The notes under the pieces were generated by a model. That model saw nothing but the letters and a program-made list of their open reading frames with translations. It was not told the DNA's origin and made no database searches. This document shows, one piece after another, positions 49,209-61,552 of a DNA stretch of 64,000 nucleotides. Every line of letters begins with the position of its first letter. Position 1 is the first letter of the stretch. The translations under genes were made by a program, and so were the position numbers. The stretch comes from Ceriagrion tenellum (taxonomy: Eukaryota; Arthropoda; Insecta; Odonata; Coenagrionidae), in assembly GCA_963169105.1 (NCBI GenBank), contig OY720635.1, forward strand, positions 130,894,872 through 130,958,871, read 5' to 3'.

Positions 49209-52200
49209 TCACTGCAACCCAGAGGCTAGAACTTTTGGTTTCACTTTCACACTGGGAGGAGTAACTAGAGGATCATCAGGAGGACTTGGCAAGTCTGAAA
49301 AAAATAGCAAATGGTTTCAGTTAGTCCAGAGTCTAGTAAACGAGGTAATACATTCATACAGCTACGTATCATGAAAACATATGCCCAATTTAGTAAATTA
49401 AAGTTGCAAAAAAGCCAACAACTGTTGGATTTTTTAAATTTTATATCCGTAACACAGATGAGGTCATAACTTAAGGCATTCTACTCCACCCACTTTTTTG
49501 GCATTTAGTGCCAAGGACAAACAGAGACTAATTTCAAAATAAGGCACTATGGAGAAAAGTGTTGTTCAGTTTCTTTCTGGCATACATTGCCATATAAAGG
49601 TTAATACAAGGCAGCAGGTGAAAGCAGTTCAGAGACCGTGTACCTATTTGTTTTTTAGCACGTAAGCTGTGAAAAGTGTTACCCAGTACCTTTGTCAGGG
49701 AAAATGTAAAAATATATTTGGTCATAACTCTTGCCCCTATTTTTGTCATTCTCATAGAGCATACTATTTGTGGCTCACTCCGGAGTACTCCTATTTAAGT
49801 TAATTATGGAAGGGAGCATCTTCGACAGAATGGAAGTTATGACTACATTGTCTATGCAAGCATAAAATATCATGGCTATACTAAAGGACTACACACACTT
49901 TTTGGTACTGAATTCACCAGAAAATAGCAAGCATAGTGCAAAAATGAGGTGCATATTCAGTGAAATTTCCATAAAAACTAGCCAATTTCAAGCAATTGCA
50001 TCTTCATTATCCACAATAGCTGTTTTCCCATCCCACAAAATATGATCTATCTGGCTTCACTAACACCAGGAAATCTATTAGAACAAGAAGAGACTGAATA
50101 TTGTACAGATATGGTTGTTAGTGCGACAAGTAGTGTGAGTGGAGTACTAAAGTAGGCTTCTGTGATGTTTTTACTTAAATAAAAATTCCAGAATATTTAT
50201 TCAAGCAAAAACATCAAAGTTAATAAATAGTTTACTGCGTCAACTCATAGCTTGAAAGTGAATCATGAAAAAAAGCTCTTGTAGGCAACCAGGCAATTTT
50301 CTAGGAGAGAAGGCCGACGGAAATCCAAAAAGCAATGTTCCCATAATCACACCAACTGGTTCATTGCTTTCATGGAAAATGATCACAATTATCAGTCACA
50401 TAATCACTTTTTAAGATAATATTTACATTAAAACAATAATGACAAACTCATTCCGATAAGGTTGCAACTTTTTAGTGTAAATTTTGATTGAACAAAGCTA
50501 TCTTTTATGTTGATTTCGTATGAAGGAATATATTATTGATGGTCGAATCCAAAAGTTATTGAATTCCAAGTTAGAATCTCCCTTTCATCCTACTCAGTAA
50601 AGAAGAGAGAATGGAAGTTAAGTGAAGACGAGTACCTATCTTTATTGTTTTTTAGTATTTTTGTGAATTCTTAATTATTTTCCCATGAGGTGTTACAAGA
50701 GATTTCCACATACTTTTTTGGCTCAATTTTAGGCATTTGCTGTTTTACTAGCTGAAATTGAAGTGTTTAGATGTATTTCCAAAGAGTGTTATAGTGGCTT
50801 CGGAGACACAACAGTGAGATGTAACTTCAGAATTTAGTGCAAGATAGTGCAACGAAGTTTCAAACTTTGGCTCCAGTTAATGTCGATCTAATGGTCGGAT
50901 TTCGAGTGTATTGCCATTTTCATGATAATAAAACATCTTTTCAACTTTTGGCCTCATAAGCATATACTACCGTATCTTAGCACAGTTTATTTTTAAACAT
51001 TAAAAAAAATTTAATTGGTGTTTAGAACCTAGTAACTTCTTTACCAATCCTTAAAGAGGACCAGGATAAATTTTCCTTTAATTTGCGATTCAAAACGACG
51101 GCACGATGGAGAAACAAAAACAATTTTTGTGTTAATTTTGCGGTATGATAAAAGCTTTATTTTACGATGCGTCCTACGTTACATACAAATTATGTTTCTG
51201 CAGCCTAAAACTTCTTTTTTCAAAAACGAAAAGAAATATTTTCGGTCAATCGGTTGAACACTTAATAAAAACTGCAGGCATAATGATCTGCGGCGCGCAC
51301 TTCGGTATACAAAATGCTCCGGAAAGTTATGACGACGGCAAGACGTGCACATTGAGGCGATTTTTAAGAGAAACTTGACGTGACTAGTAGCCATAAAATC
51401 TCCACTGGTGTACATATTTAATGACCGAATGAAAGTCCACCCAAATAGCCACACTTTAGAAGCACGACGGCATCGATATCATAAATTACGAGTTTTTTTT
51501 CGAACGATTTTACGACGGAAAACCGAAAGGTTACCGAGACATCGCGCATATGCCACCCGCACAACCGGATTCGAATTCGCTCCAATTGTTTTTGGAAGAA
51601 TTCGAACAAATCTCGAAGTATTAGACTCAAAAAGATTCGATCGAATCCTGACCAGTATCTCTAGTATATGTAAGTACTGATAATAATTCTTTGAGCGATA
51701 TACCTTGATCAATGCATTGCACATGGTATGCAGTCATTAACAATTAGTAAACATGAAAACTCTTCACCTTCAACAGTTAGACTCTTTAGCCTCTTTTCAA
51801 TGTCATCTCCCCATTTCAGAGGAGCGGGCTCCTCCTTGGTCTTAGCCGCTGGTGCGGTAGGCTTCTCCTCGGGCTCTGGCTGTCCAAGGAGCTCAGCCAG
51901 CTCCGCCTCCAAGTCTTCCTCCCCGTCCACGTCGGATATTACCGATTTACCAAGATCGGACAAAGTGCTCGTTAAGTCACTGTGCAAGTCCAGCACCTAA
52001 ACCGAACGAAATGAATAGAAATATTTAAAAAGACTGACTAGTCGAACAATTAATATGTAATATTACTGATAATATAATACTATTAAAATAAGAGGCCAAG
52101 AAACATGAAAAAATGTAAGGAATTTTCCAAATGGAAACTAAAGCTCACTCCGGTTGAATTGGCATTTATTCAATTATTAAAGCAAAACCCAGTTTTCAAA

Positions 52201-53467
52201 ACCAGCATCCACAGGCAGTCATCATAGATTCATACAGAGGAGTTCTGATAATAGTGATGGAAGGGTTTCTTTTTTATTACCACTGTAATAGTGATTGGAG
52301 TTGAAAGCTTGACTTTGAATTTAAGAAATGCATCTTACCTCCTCAAGTTCATTCCTAGTGGTTTCAATGTTGTCTTCTGTCAACCCTGCTTCTTTGAATG
52401 TGTTCTTCAAAGCAGCTACACCCATCTTATAAGACTCCAAAACCTAGAAAAATAATTGATTCACTCAGTTGATGGCAAATAATTACTTTGGACGCAAGAG
52501 ATATTGCCCATCGAGAACTTATAACCTATCTGAGTTCGCTGCAAATCCCTTAAGGAACCAAACTGAGATACCTGGTTTAGATTGTACTGCACACATGTAG
52601 AAATTCTGCTGAGTGAGGGGCTCAATACAATTGCTTCTACTGATCTAATCAACCTAGTAAAATCACAAATCAGGACCTATAGCCTTCCTCAAAGTTAATG
52701 TCACCGATAATGTCTTTCCACAGAAGGATGACTCTGAATTTCTCGGGTCGTTCAAACGCCACCATTGGAAAATGACGACTCATCCCACGCTATTTAATAT
52801 TGGCATATCGACAGAATATAAGATACTGCCTCATTCCATCCCACCGTATATTCTTATCAGGCAGGGTGAGGTATAGCATCCATAAAATTAGCAAAATCAG
52901 TCATAAAAGAAAGGGGACAATCATCTACATTTTCATATAAGAGAGAAAAGACATTTTTTCTGTCCTCTGGGATGACTTCTAATTAAAGTTACAGCAGAAA
53001 TACTCCAGCAGAATCTAATCACTTCTAAACTAGGTTTAGCAGGAACCAGCAGATAAAAAACATAATCATCTAGTTACCTCTTCAGAATCACTTGGCCGTA
53101 GCATACATCCTCAGCGATTGATGCTAAAAGCATAGCACAATTAACTGCTTTATCCCTGAACTCTTTCCATCCAGATTTGAAATATGCCAGTTGAAACCAG
53201 CTCAAGGTGGCTATCGGTAGTTGAATCTAGCTGGAAATTCTTTCAATCTAGGCAATAGGCTCATTTGATTCCGTTCTATACATTGTAGTTATAATGAACT
53301 AGAATGCTCCCCTGGAGTCCAAAGCTGAAATAGAATATGCAGCTTACCTGTCCATCTGTCTCAGCTTCCTTCACACGATGGAGCAAGGATTGAACATTCT
53401 CAAGTGCCGTGACACGCTTCTCAATGCATTTCTCCAGTTCATGTCTCTTCTTCAAGGAACTCTTGGC
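49209..53467 (-). CDS. CHMP7: ESCRT-III protein, CHMP7-like, C-terminal four coding exons (partial in window)
   Basis: Exons in coding order: 53348-53467, 52339-52443, 51768-51996 and 49209-49294 (TGA at 49209-49211). All junctions are GT-AG with matching phases (0, 0, 1). They encode 179 residues: helices of the ESCRT-III core (AKSSLKKRHELEKCIEKR, VLESYKMGVAALKNTF), an acidic linker (DVDGEEDLEAELAELL) and a C-terminal helix DIEKRLKSL that fits a MIM1-type Vps4-binding motif, then a proline-rich tail ending KPKVLASGLQ. The pattern SYKMGVAALKNTFKEAGLT corresponds to CHMP7 AYQAGVGALK. CHMP7 recruits ESCRT-III to the reforming nuclear envelope and ER; function is inferred. The N-terminal winged-helix region was not found up to 64000 and probably lies beyond the window. 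Another CHMP family member is the main alternative. Confidence 0.85.
49295..51767 (-). other. CHMP7 last intron
   Basis: This 2.5 kb intron lies between the last two CHMP7 coding exons. From about 51050 the sequence becomes richer in CpG and in overlapping short ORFs (51145-51724), suggesting an inserted repeat, but I could not recognise a family or its ends. Confidence 0.4.
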
Positions 53468-53744
53468 CTGAAAAATATCATTGCGAAACTGAGTCGACGT
53501 GGAAGTTTTACAGAATTCAAAGAAACCAATTATACAAATGATTCAGTTGATTTTTCTCATCATTCCAAGAAAATACCACACGTTTATATAGGCACTGAAA
53601 TACTTGGATCGGTAGTGTAAATCAGTCAATGATTAGTATGATCTAGTAACTCTATACACTATAATTAGACGATGTATATCACCAATAAAATTCTTTTATC
53701 AATTTACATTTCTACATAAAAAACTCATATAATCAACAACATGA

Positions 53745-54115
53745 ATATATTAACGAGGGGACAACTGGCACAAAGAGCTCTGGGCCAAAGCAATTGCAGT
53801 TATCTGTCATTTTATCGGTCTCATCTACCATTTCCTCTCCTACATAACCTTCATGTCCCGGTACCCAGAGGCAGGGGCGGATCTATGGGGGGGGGTCTAA
53901 GGAGGCTATAGCCCCCCCCCAATTGGGTCGGAACTTACACTAGATAAAATCGAAATTATCCCCCTTCGGCAGGGGGGTATTCCCCTCAGACCCCTTTCAC
54001 CCCCCCCCCCCCTGGACCAAACCTAGATCCGCCACTGCCCAGAGGAGTTCGTCTTCATTTTATTAAGACATCAAGCTTCTCTCGACACTCCCACAGCATG
54101 CATGATTTTCACCAA
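53745..54115 (-). mobile_element. Retrotransposon RNase H fragment, split by a hAT MITE
   Basis: On the minus strand, sequence at about 53760-53871 reads LWVPGHEGYVGEEMVDETD, then FGPELF. This matches the RNase H C-terminal motif (WVPGH.G..GNE.AD) of Jockey/I/R1-type LINEs. The adjoining part, beyond the MITE at 53872-54037, reads CREKLDVLIK. Key residues are altered and flanking frames are closed, so it is a remnant. It lies upstream of the first visible CHMP7 exon. Confidence 0.65.
53872..54037. mobile_element. hAT-like MITE, 166 bp, 8-bp TSD
   Basis: Perfect 8-bp direct repeats CCCAGAGG (53864-53871 and 54038-54045) bound an element starting CAGGGGCGGATCTATG and ending CTAGATCCGCCACTG. 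These termini and the TSD length are typical of hAT elements. The interior contains homopolymeric G and C runs that could pair or form G-quadruplexes. Confidence 0.9.
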
Positions 54116-56394
54116 GGGGAGTAAAGAGTTTTCAACGCTGTTCAACTGACTGTGCATATATGTGGGGCTCAAGTCACAATCCCTTTCGTGGTATGTAAAA
54201 GGCTATTATGGAAAACACATTAGCCTGAAATGCACTCACATGGTAACACGTTGGAATAGAGAGCTTTTCGCACAGCACTTTTTAGGCATTTTAGAATCGA
54301 CCCATATCCTGAGGACTTAATCCCACCCATAGATATTTTAGTCGGATAAAAAAGAGAAATGGACCCTCATAACCCTCAAAAAGATATAACGAAGAACCAA
54401 CGTAACCAGGGGCGCGACAACGATTCTCCAAAACGCGTGTGCTCGAGAGAGCGAAAAAGTGATCGTAATTCTTCCAATTTAATCGGGAGCTGTAACTCAC
54501 TAGCTTCAATTCACAGAATGCGCTCTTAGGACAATAGCTGTGAGCATTGCATATTTCGAGCGTTTTGAACACCGACTACGACAACGCGAACGAAGGAACC
54601 GTGTTCCTACCCCATCACAAGTTTTTTTAAGCGTTGAAACTTAACGATGATCACTAAAATGTGGCGAAAATGAAATCCAAATCAAGGATAATATTGGTGG
54701 AATAAGGTTTCGCCATTCCCTGATCTCAGTGGACGAGGAGATTGAAGTTCCCTTTGCGTTTTTCTGTGACTGAAAATTTTCACATTATAATTAATAAAAA
54801 AATAGATTTTCATTTATGAAGCACCCTCAATCATTTTCCCTTAGACATATAATCACTGCAAGACAATAAAAATATCATTATTATTGCCTACCAGTCTTCA
54901 AAAGACATTTTTCCCTTTTAATGACTAATTATAGAGGGGCTAATACTAGTCTAAAAGAACAAATTTCAGAAATGATAGCTTCAGTCACTTTTCAAGGCCG
55001 GAAATCAAGAATAAACCTTTCCTAGGGCCCACATAGATTGCTAATGGCGCGTGGGCTAAGCATGTATGAAGCATGATTGCTTACGTTAAAATGTAAAGAA
55101 ATTTACGATCACCACCCTGACTTGAACAGCAGAACACTCCTAATGACATGACAGCCACCGTTATATCGATCGCAAGAGAAGAAGAATTGGCACAAAATCA
55201 GAAATCGGAGTCATACGCCGTTCCATTAATTTCCTGTTCCTGAACGCGAGCCAAAATTTCCCACAGGACAAACGGGAGGCCCGAGTTTACACTAAGTGGA
55301 CAAGAAAGTGCTTAATTAATTTCGTATCTTATAATCGTAAATCTCGTATAATAATAATAATCGTAAAAAAATAATCGTAATCGTGACTTGCATTAGGGCG
55401 ACAAGCTGAGTGGCTGGCAGATTCTATTTCAGAGAACAGTATTAAACGAGTTGACCTTACAATAGCTCCACAGAATACAACTGCAAGTTGGACATTCAAT
55501 CTAGGGAGTTCATTATGCAACATTCTTAACGATCGGTTCTAGGTCAAAAATCAAAATCAACAACACGCTCGAGTTAAATGTTTGAACCGCGTAAATATGC
55601 TTATTTCTAACGATAACTTCTCATCTATTACGCTCGAATTATCGAAATCCCATCCGTTCGCCACCGAGTATGTTTTTCTATTCAGATTCACCAACGCACC
55701 AAATAACCCCCAATAAACTACTCAAAAGGGTGGTCTCCAATACACTTTTCATTATCTCAATCAAAACATTGTATAATACGTTCAAAACAGGGTGTGATTC
55801 GCCATTAAAATATTCTTAATGATCTATAAATGAATGACTTAACCAAGATTTGAGCCCTGATTTCCCCATTGCCGGTCAAGTTTTTCAGCTTGTAATACAC
55901 CAAGCTATCTTCATTAAAGGCTCATTTCAGCACACACTTTACCAGCATCTGGGACATCAGGGTTCGAAAAACGGGCGGGCAAGACAAATAATTATTTTAA
56001 TGGCGAATTTCACCCTCTTCGGTGTACATACATCTTTGCACCCGTGCGCGTGACGGCATACCACAGCATTCATGCCATCACAACGATTGGAAATGCGATA
56101 TAGTGACATAAAAAAATATGTTTGAGGCTGCTCAAGTTTAGAGGCCACTTTAATTGAGGAACTTAATTGGACAGTTGGATGAACAGATATCGCCAGAACA
56201 ATCGCACGGTATTAGAGATTAAATTGGACCTTAAGTAATGGACTATATAATTCATGCTTCCTACAACTACTGTAATCAACACGTGCACTTGGAATATGGT
56301 TTCCATTACGCCAAGGGAACTATCCAGCTCAAGCCACCTTAAGCCAACCTTAAAACACGTCCAGCGCGGGTGTCTCACATAATTGACGGCAGAT
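54116..56394. other. CHMP7-upstream sequence without recognised genes
   Basis: This 2.3 kb stretch has short ORFs only (for example 54291-54572 minus), with no recognisable domain. CpG dinucleotides seem more frequent than in the first 30 kb. It may be intron or the 5' flank of the gene; the missing CHMP7 exons were looked for here and not found. Confidence 0.35.
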
Positions 56395-56976
56395 AGCTAT
56401 TTAAGGTAGTTTGAGCCAAAATATCATTTCACCTAGAAATCAACGAATGTCGTCTAATTTCAAGGAAAATATCTCACCCTTCCAATGGCACCAAAAATTC
56501 AACCCCTTACCACAATATTTTCCGAGATATTTGCCAAAAAATACCAGCCCTTTTACATGTGAAATGGCACGTGTGTGCACTCCAGCAACACCTTATTTAA
56601 AAAAAATGAGGAGTTTCTAACATCTAGATCTCGTCAAAAATCGTTAATGGTGAGTATTTTGTATGTTTTCTCAACTATTTTTGAAAATTAATCATATTTT
56701 CACCACAGTAAATTAATTGGGAACACAAAAAACCTTCTGTTTTGGACTTTTAAACGTACCGCGCGAAAAAATGAGTCAAATTAAAGACTCATTCAGATAT
56801 TTGCCCTTTATTACAAAGAATTTATGTCAGGCAATATAACAATATATTTTTGCACCATTAATAATGCAATATTTCATTCATATGTCCTACAGTCGCTGAA
56901 ATTAAAACTTATTATTCGAATATGGTCTCTATTATGACTATAGGGAACTATATCGCTCAGACTAGCTTAAATAGCT
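56395..56976. mobile_element. TIR element copy 1, about 0.58 kb
   Basis: It begins AGCTATTTAAGGTAGTTTGAG and ends so that the reverse complement reads AGCTATTTAAGCTAGTCTGA, giving terminal inverted repeats of roughly 24 bp. An inverted copy lies at 59431-59966 and shares internal blocks such as ACGTACCGCGCGAAAAAATG and ATTCGAATATGGTCTC. No transposase ORF is present. The family is unknown to me. Confidence 0.75.
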
Positions 56977-59430
56977 GCTTTGAAAATTTTTGGAACTGGT
57001 AAATGACAACAATATCTTCCATGAACCCAAGATCTCTCCGATGGCAACAAAGCATGATAACTCCTATTACCCGCACAGAACTGACCTTACCGAACGCGAT
57101 AATCTAAAAGATAAAAGGGACTTGAGTGCGCGCTCGTTCCCGAGCCTTCACCAACGTATCCATTCCATCATAACTAGGAGCTATAGCGAGGCACTAAACC
57201 TATATGCACTCCGTCAACAACTAGCTAGATAACGCTAACCTAGGGCAAACATTGCGACGCGACGAAACAATGGCAAACGCGGGATTTAGCTATCTCTCGT
57301 CCCGATAATAAAGGACGCTAAACTCTAATAACACGGTGTGATGCGTCGCATTACAACTCTTTTACCTTCACACACACGCACTTTGGCGCAAACATGGAAT
57401 TTCCTTGGACGTCATATTTCAGCAAACATAAAAGGCTAGCCACTCACCAATACACGCACCTGAGCTCGCAATTAAATATCGCGTCCGGTAAAGTTACTGG
57501 TCAACTTTTTCCTAGGCAGAGTAAGATGAAATGGTTCAGTGATGAGAACTTTAACAACATGCATCGTGAAATACTAGAAACATCGAACTTCATTTTATTA
57601 CAGCAAGCTCTCGATTATACGAGCCCTGATTTACCGAAGTTCTATAAAATCCGAGGAATAGACTTTTATGACTTGGCTGTACGCCGTCAGTTAATCCTAA
57701 AATAATGAACGTCAAAATTCGGCAATCAGTTCGATCTAAAAATAAGAGACAATTTCCACGCATGTTCTATACTTATTATGACAAAAGGAATTGCACGGCA
57801 AAGAGTAGAAATATCACATTTTTACCGCAAATTATTCTCGCACATAAGCCTACTATAACAAGCGTACTATCCGTATCATCCGATGTTGCCTCAGGTCGTA
57901 TTATCTCGGTCAACCGTTGTTTTGAAAAAGAGAAACAAGAATGGTTATCTCAACATCAGTCTCAGTCTTTGATCTTAATTTTTTCTCCCCACATTTATCC
58001 CTCCATTTGCCACAGAGGCAGAGTTTGTATCTAACCTTCATCTAAATACTGCCCTACGAGCCGCCGCGTGGGCGTGTGGCAGGGGGTGTTAGGACACCAG
58101 CCGTGTAAAGATGTAAGGGATACGATTTTGGGAGGTGAAATGGTGTATTTAGGGAGTGTATATAGTGGAGCTCAGTTTTTATTGCGGTCGCTTTTTTGCG
58201 CGGAAAGAACGAGTTCTTATGCCTATCTGTTCGGCAGTCTATCTCTCTTATTTTATCGCATCTGCAGACCTAGATATATAGTGAGGCGTCATGATAATAT
58301 TCTGTGTGTCGCTCTGATACACAACCTGTTCTGAATTCTTAAGCAAGCTAAGCCTAGCGCGTACCCTCCGAGTCTCTAGGGGCTCCCACCTTCATTCCTC
58401 TAAAAGCTGTGAGACACTATATGTTCGCTCGTAGCTGTGATTCACGAAGCGTGCAGCTTTTCTTGGTGTTATATTATTATTTTGGTTAAATCTTTATGAC
58501 CAGGGTCCCAAATGCTTGCGGCGTTTTCGAGGTGTAGCCTAACTAGAGCGAAGTAGCATCTTTCTTTCAATTTTTCGTACGAGGACCTTCCTATTATACG
58601 CTCAACAAAACCTAGTTTCTTTAATGATGGGTTCCATATGTTAGAAACCTTAGACCATTAGGCCAGCTCCTTAGCCGGTGGACAGGAAGTCAAATAACCG
58701 CTCATCATCCAGCTAAATATTCCTCCCATCGACTCTTTATTGTTTTATGAAAAGAGAGGGAGATTTAGCCGAAAAAATGGCCCAAGAAGAAAACAAAGAG
58801 AGTCCACTAGTCCAGAACGAAACACTCTAATCCAGGAAATACACACCTCGGGAAAATAAACCGCTTTGGACAGTTCTCAAATCAGGTTGGACGCGTTCTC
58901 TCGACGTAAAGCCTCATTAAAAAGAATATATGAGACGCCGAACGCCTCATTAAGCTGTTTTCCACAAACGCTGAAAAAATGCTGGGTCAATCAAGAGCTC
59001 AATGAGCCTCAATTGAGTACATATCTAATAACGCCCTGAGAGCACCATCTAGGTCAACAGAGCCACGCGTAATATATTGGAAGATCGTCATTACGAAAGG
59101 TAGCAATTACAGCCTGCGGATGAAAGCGAGTTGTTTTCCATTAGGTCATCAGTGGGGTAAAATTACGAACCGAGGTCGCGAAAAAAATTAATTCATGTTT
59201 CATCCGTGAGATACCGCGCAAAAAACAACTCCTAACTCTTCTCTTGCGTTCCCCTTTAAACTAACGTAACTTCCCCGATAGAGTCGCCGACACTGAAAGA
59301 CCATAGGCAGCCACTACCTGTCCACTAATTGCCGCTAGCATAAGGGTTAGGATTTGTGACTTTCTCTAGGAAAATAAAATAAACTTAAGTGGGTTTGTGG
59401 GGAGTGGGGACTTATCCCCAACTGAGCCAC
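56977..59430. other. 2.45 kb segment between two inverted TIR elements
   Basis: The segment contains ORFs 56990-57232, 57394-57705 and 57705-58034 (the last two overlap by one base, TAATG), none with a recognisable domain, and a LINE fragment at 58340-58625. If the flanking arms are the ends of one transposon, this would be its body, but no transposase signature was found. Confidence 0.4.
58340..58625 (-). mobile_element. LINE RT C-terminal fragment (Jockey/CR1-like)
   Basis: Minus-strand reading gives LGFVERIIGRSSYEKLKERC, then YFALVRLHLENAASIWDPGH, and NHSYERTYSVSQLLEE. These correspond in order to the conserved downstream blocks of Jockey/CR1-type LINEs (LVRPxLEYAsxvWDP; SVSxLLxxLxWxxL). 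Frame breaks are present and no RT catalytic core is nearby, so it is a short dead fragment. Confidence 0.75.
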
Positions 59431-59966
59431 TAAAGGTAGTTTGAGCGAGATAGTTCCTTAGTCATAATGGAGACCATATTCGAATTATGTTTTAATTTCA
59501 GCAGTTCTAGGAAACATGAAATGAATATTGCTATGTTATACTTCAAAACGACTGAAGTTTTATTAAATTAAATTAAATATCTCTCGAAATAAGTCTTTCA
59601 GTTGACTCATTTTTTTCGCGCGGTACGTTTAAAACACCTGCACAACGGATGGTTTTTTTTGTGATTCCTCAAAAATTACTTATTTTCAAAAATTGCTAAG
59701 AAAGCATACAAAACACACGCTATTGGTTTTTTTAAGGGGATCTAGGGGTTATAAATCCCTCATTTTTAAGTATTTCTCTCTGGAGTGAATACACGTAACA
59801 TTTCCCATGTAAAATGGCTGGTATATTTTGGTAATTATCTCGGAAAGTAGTATGGTAAGGGGTTGCTATTTTGTTTCCTCAGAAGAGTGTGATATGGTTC
59901 ATTCAAATACGTCTGAATTAACTGATTTTTTAGGCGAAATGATATTTCGCTCTTACTACCTTAAAT
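59431..59966. mobile_element. TIR element copy 2, inverted relative to copy 1
   Basis: It starts AAAGGTAGTTTGAGCGAGAT-type sequence and ends CTTACTACCTTAAA. Its reverse complement follows copy 1 along most of its length, at roughly three quarters identity by eye. It carries the same terminal repeats. Divergence from copy 1 implies the two are not recent duplicates. Confidence 0.75.
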
Positions 59967-60294
59967 AAATTTATACGTCACTTTTGCAAGAAAACGTTCA
60001 CAGCTTTCATATTTTGAGCTCATTTTAACAGGGATTGCGTTGTTTCCATTGGTGACTTTTATCGTGTTCCCAAGTTTATCTAGCACATTATATTCGAAAA
60101 CCAGCCAGCGAGAGCGATTTTTCAAAGAGAAATTCTCCCATAACATCCGGAGTCGGAGTCATTGAAAAGTTGGATAAGATTTCATACACCTTAACTTAAA
60201 TTTTCGCAATGAGAGACATTTCTGTTCATTATAGGTTTTTTCCGATCATCACGAATTTCAGAAATGAGCAAGTTAAGTGGCAAAGTATACATTA

Positions 60295-60296
<2 letters not shown>

Positions 60297-60382
<86 letters not shown>

Positions 60383-60388
60383 TATACA

Positions 60389-60462
<74 letters not shown>
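60297..60462. repeat. (TA)n microsatellite, about 165 bp
   Basis: This is an almost uninterrupted TA tract with a few TACA variants. It abuts the left inverted repeat of the PLE. Overlapping ORFs of poly-(Ile-Tyr) in all frames are artefacts of the repeat. Confidence 0.98.
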
Positions 60463-60465
<3 letters not shown>

Positions 60466-60568
60466 GATGTGGATAGGATGGAGGAGATAGACACACAAAA
60501 AAAGAGACGATCACACTTACATAGCTAGCTTTCGGAACTAGTCCGTCTTCAAGGCGTATCACGGAACA
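60463..60568 (-). repeat. PLE pseudo-LTR, inverted left arm
   Basis: The arm is the reverse complement of 61553-61660 with very few mismatches: CACGATGTGGATAGGATGGA, AGACACACAAAAAAAGAGAC, CTAGCTTTCGGAACTAGTCC and CTTCAAGGCGTATCACGGAA occur in inverted form in the right arm. Together they bound an inverted, truncated PLE copy. High identity suggests a recent event. Confidence 0.85.
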
Positions 60569-60799
60569 AATGTCGTGTGCGCTGGTGAGGATAGGGGTAG
60601 GAGGGGCGGTAGGTTAGGGGAGTGGGGATGGGGGAAGGGGAAGGGGTTTTTCCCAGCGGTTGACGAACGGTTCTTGAAAAGGGGAAATTTTTACCAGCTC
60701 GTGTCTTGGCCGGAGAGAGCGGAAGGGGTCGCAGTGAGGGTGGGGGGGGGGGAAGAAGGAAGGGAAGGGGGTAAATGGAAAACAACGGGGAGCGTGCGA

Positions 60800-61545
60800 T
60801 TAATGTATTTTATTTAATCCGGGCGCGGCGTACGATTTTAGCAACCAGATTATGGCCAGCTCCTTCTGGCGCACTTCAATTAACGGGGCGTCCGGGGGAA
60901 GGGAGATCAATATTGCCACCTCAAAGCACTTGTCAAAGGACAAGCCATGCTTCCGCACATGAGTAGGGACGGGGAAAGTGGAAGATGGGTCTTTACAGGT
61001 GCACCGATGGTTATTCATTCTAATATTAAGGGGTGTAATACATTCGCCCACATAAAAACCGGGACATAGTTTACATTGTAACACATAAACTAAGTTGTGG
61101 GAGTCGCAAGAGCCGGAGGCTTTGATGTCGAACGGCGTCTCTGTGTTAGGACTCTGAAATGAGGATAGGGGGCGAAACATGTTGCACGTTTTGCACCGTG
61201 GTTTGTTGCATCTCTGTGTGGTGGGACGGGGAGTGTCATTCGATGTACCCTCTCGCGAAGAATTGGAGCGAAGAAGATTGGCTAAGTTAGGTGGACGTCT
61301 GAAACATACTGTGGGGCATTTGGGTAGGAGATTGGCTGTCGATCTGTTAGTATCTAAAATTGGGAATAAGTCTTTGAGGATGGTCTTGAGTTTTTGGACG
61401 CCAGGAAAATATGTGATGTGAAGATTTAGGGCGTCCAGGGGGGTGTCTTTTTTACGTGGGGTGAAATTAGCAGAGGAGGGTAAAATACGTTTTTTTAGAA
61501 GTGGCTTTAGAAATTATGGGTTTAGAAGTGGCAAGAAGTATCACG
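60800..61545 (-). mobile_element. Truncated inverted Penelope-like copy: linker plus GIY-YIG endonuclease
   Basis: On the minus strand one frame is open from about 61545 to a stop at 60800-60802. It encodes a linker (ITYFPGVQKLKTILKDLFP, FRRPPNLANLL), a cysteine motif CNKPRCKTC, and a GIY-YIG-type nuclease domain (LVYVLQCKLCPGFYVGE, with IRMNNHR) ending SYAAPGLNKIH. The RT core is missing. Its upstream end falls near the position corresponding to where the plus-strand copy leaves the window (both contain CCACTTCTAA), so the two copies together may represent one family's whole protein. About 230 nt of G-rich 3' UTR follow before the left arm. Confidence 0.88.
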
Positions 61546-61552
61546 GAACATT

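Noticed and set aside
57394..58034. Two ORFs overlapping by one base, as in a coupled operon
   Set aside because: The context is eukaryotic transposon-rich DNA, neither ORF has a recognisable domain, and the overlap is likely chance.
60209..60562. Several overlapping ORFs of alternating Ile/Tyr on both strands
   Set aside because: They are translations of the (TA)n tract, which lacks stops in these frames.
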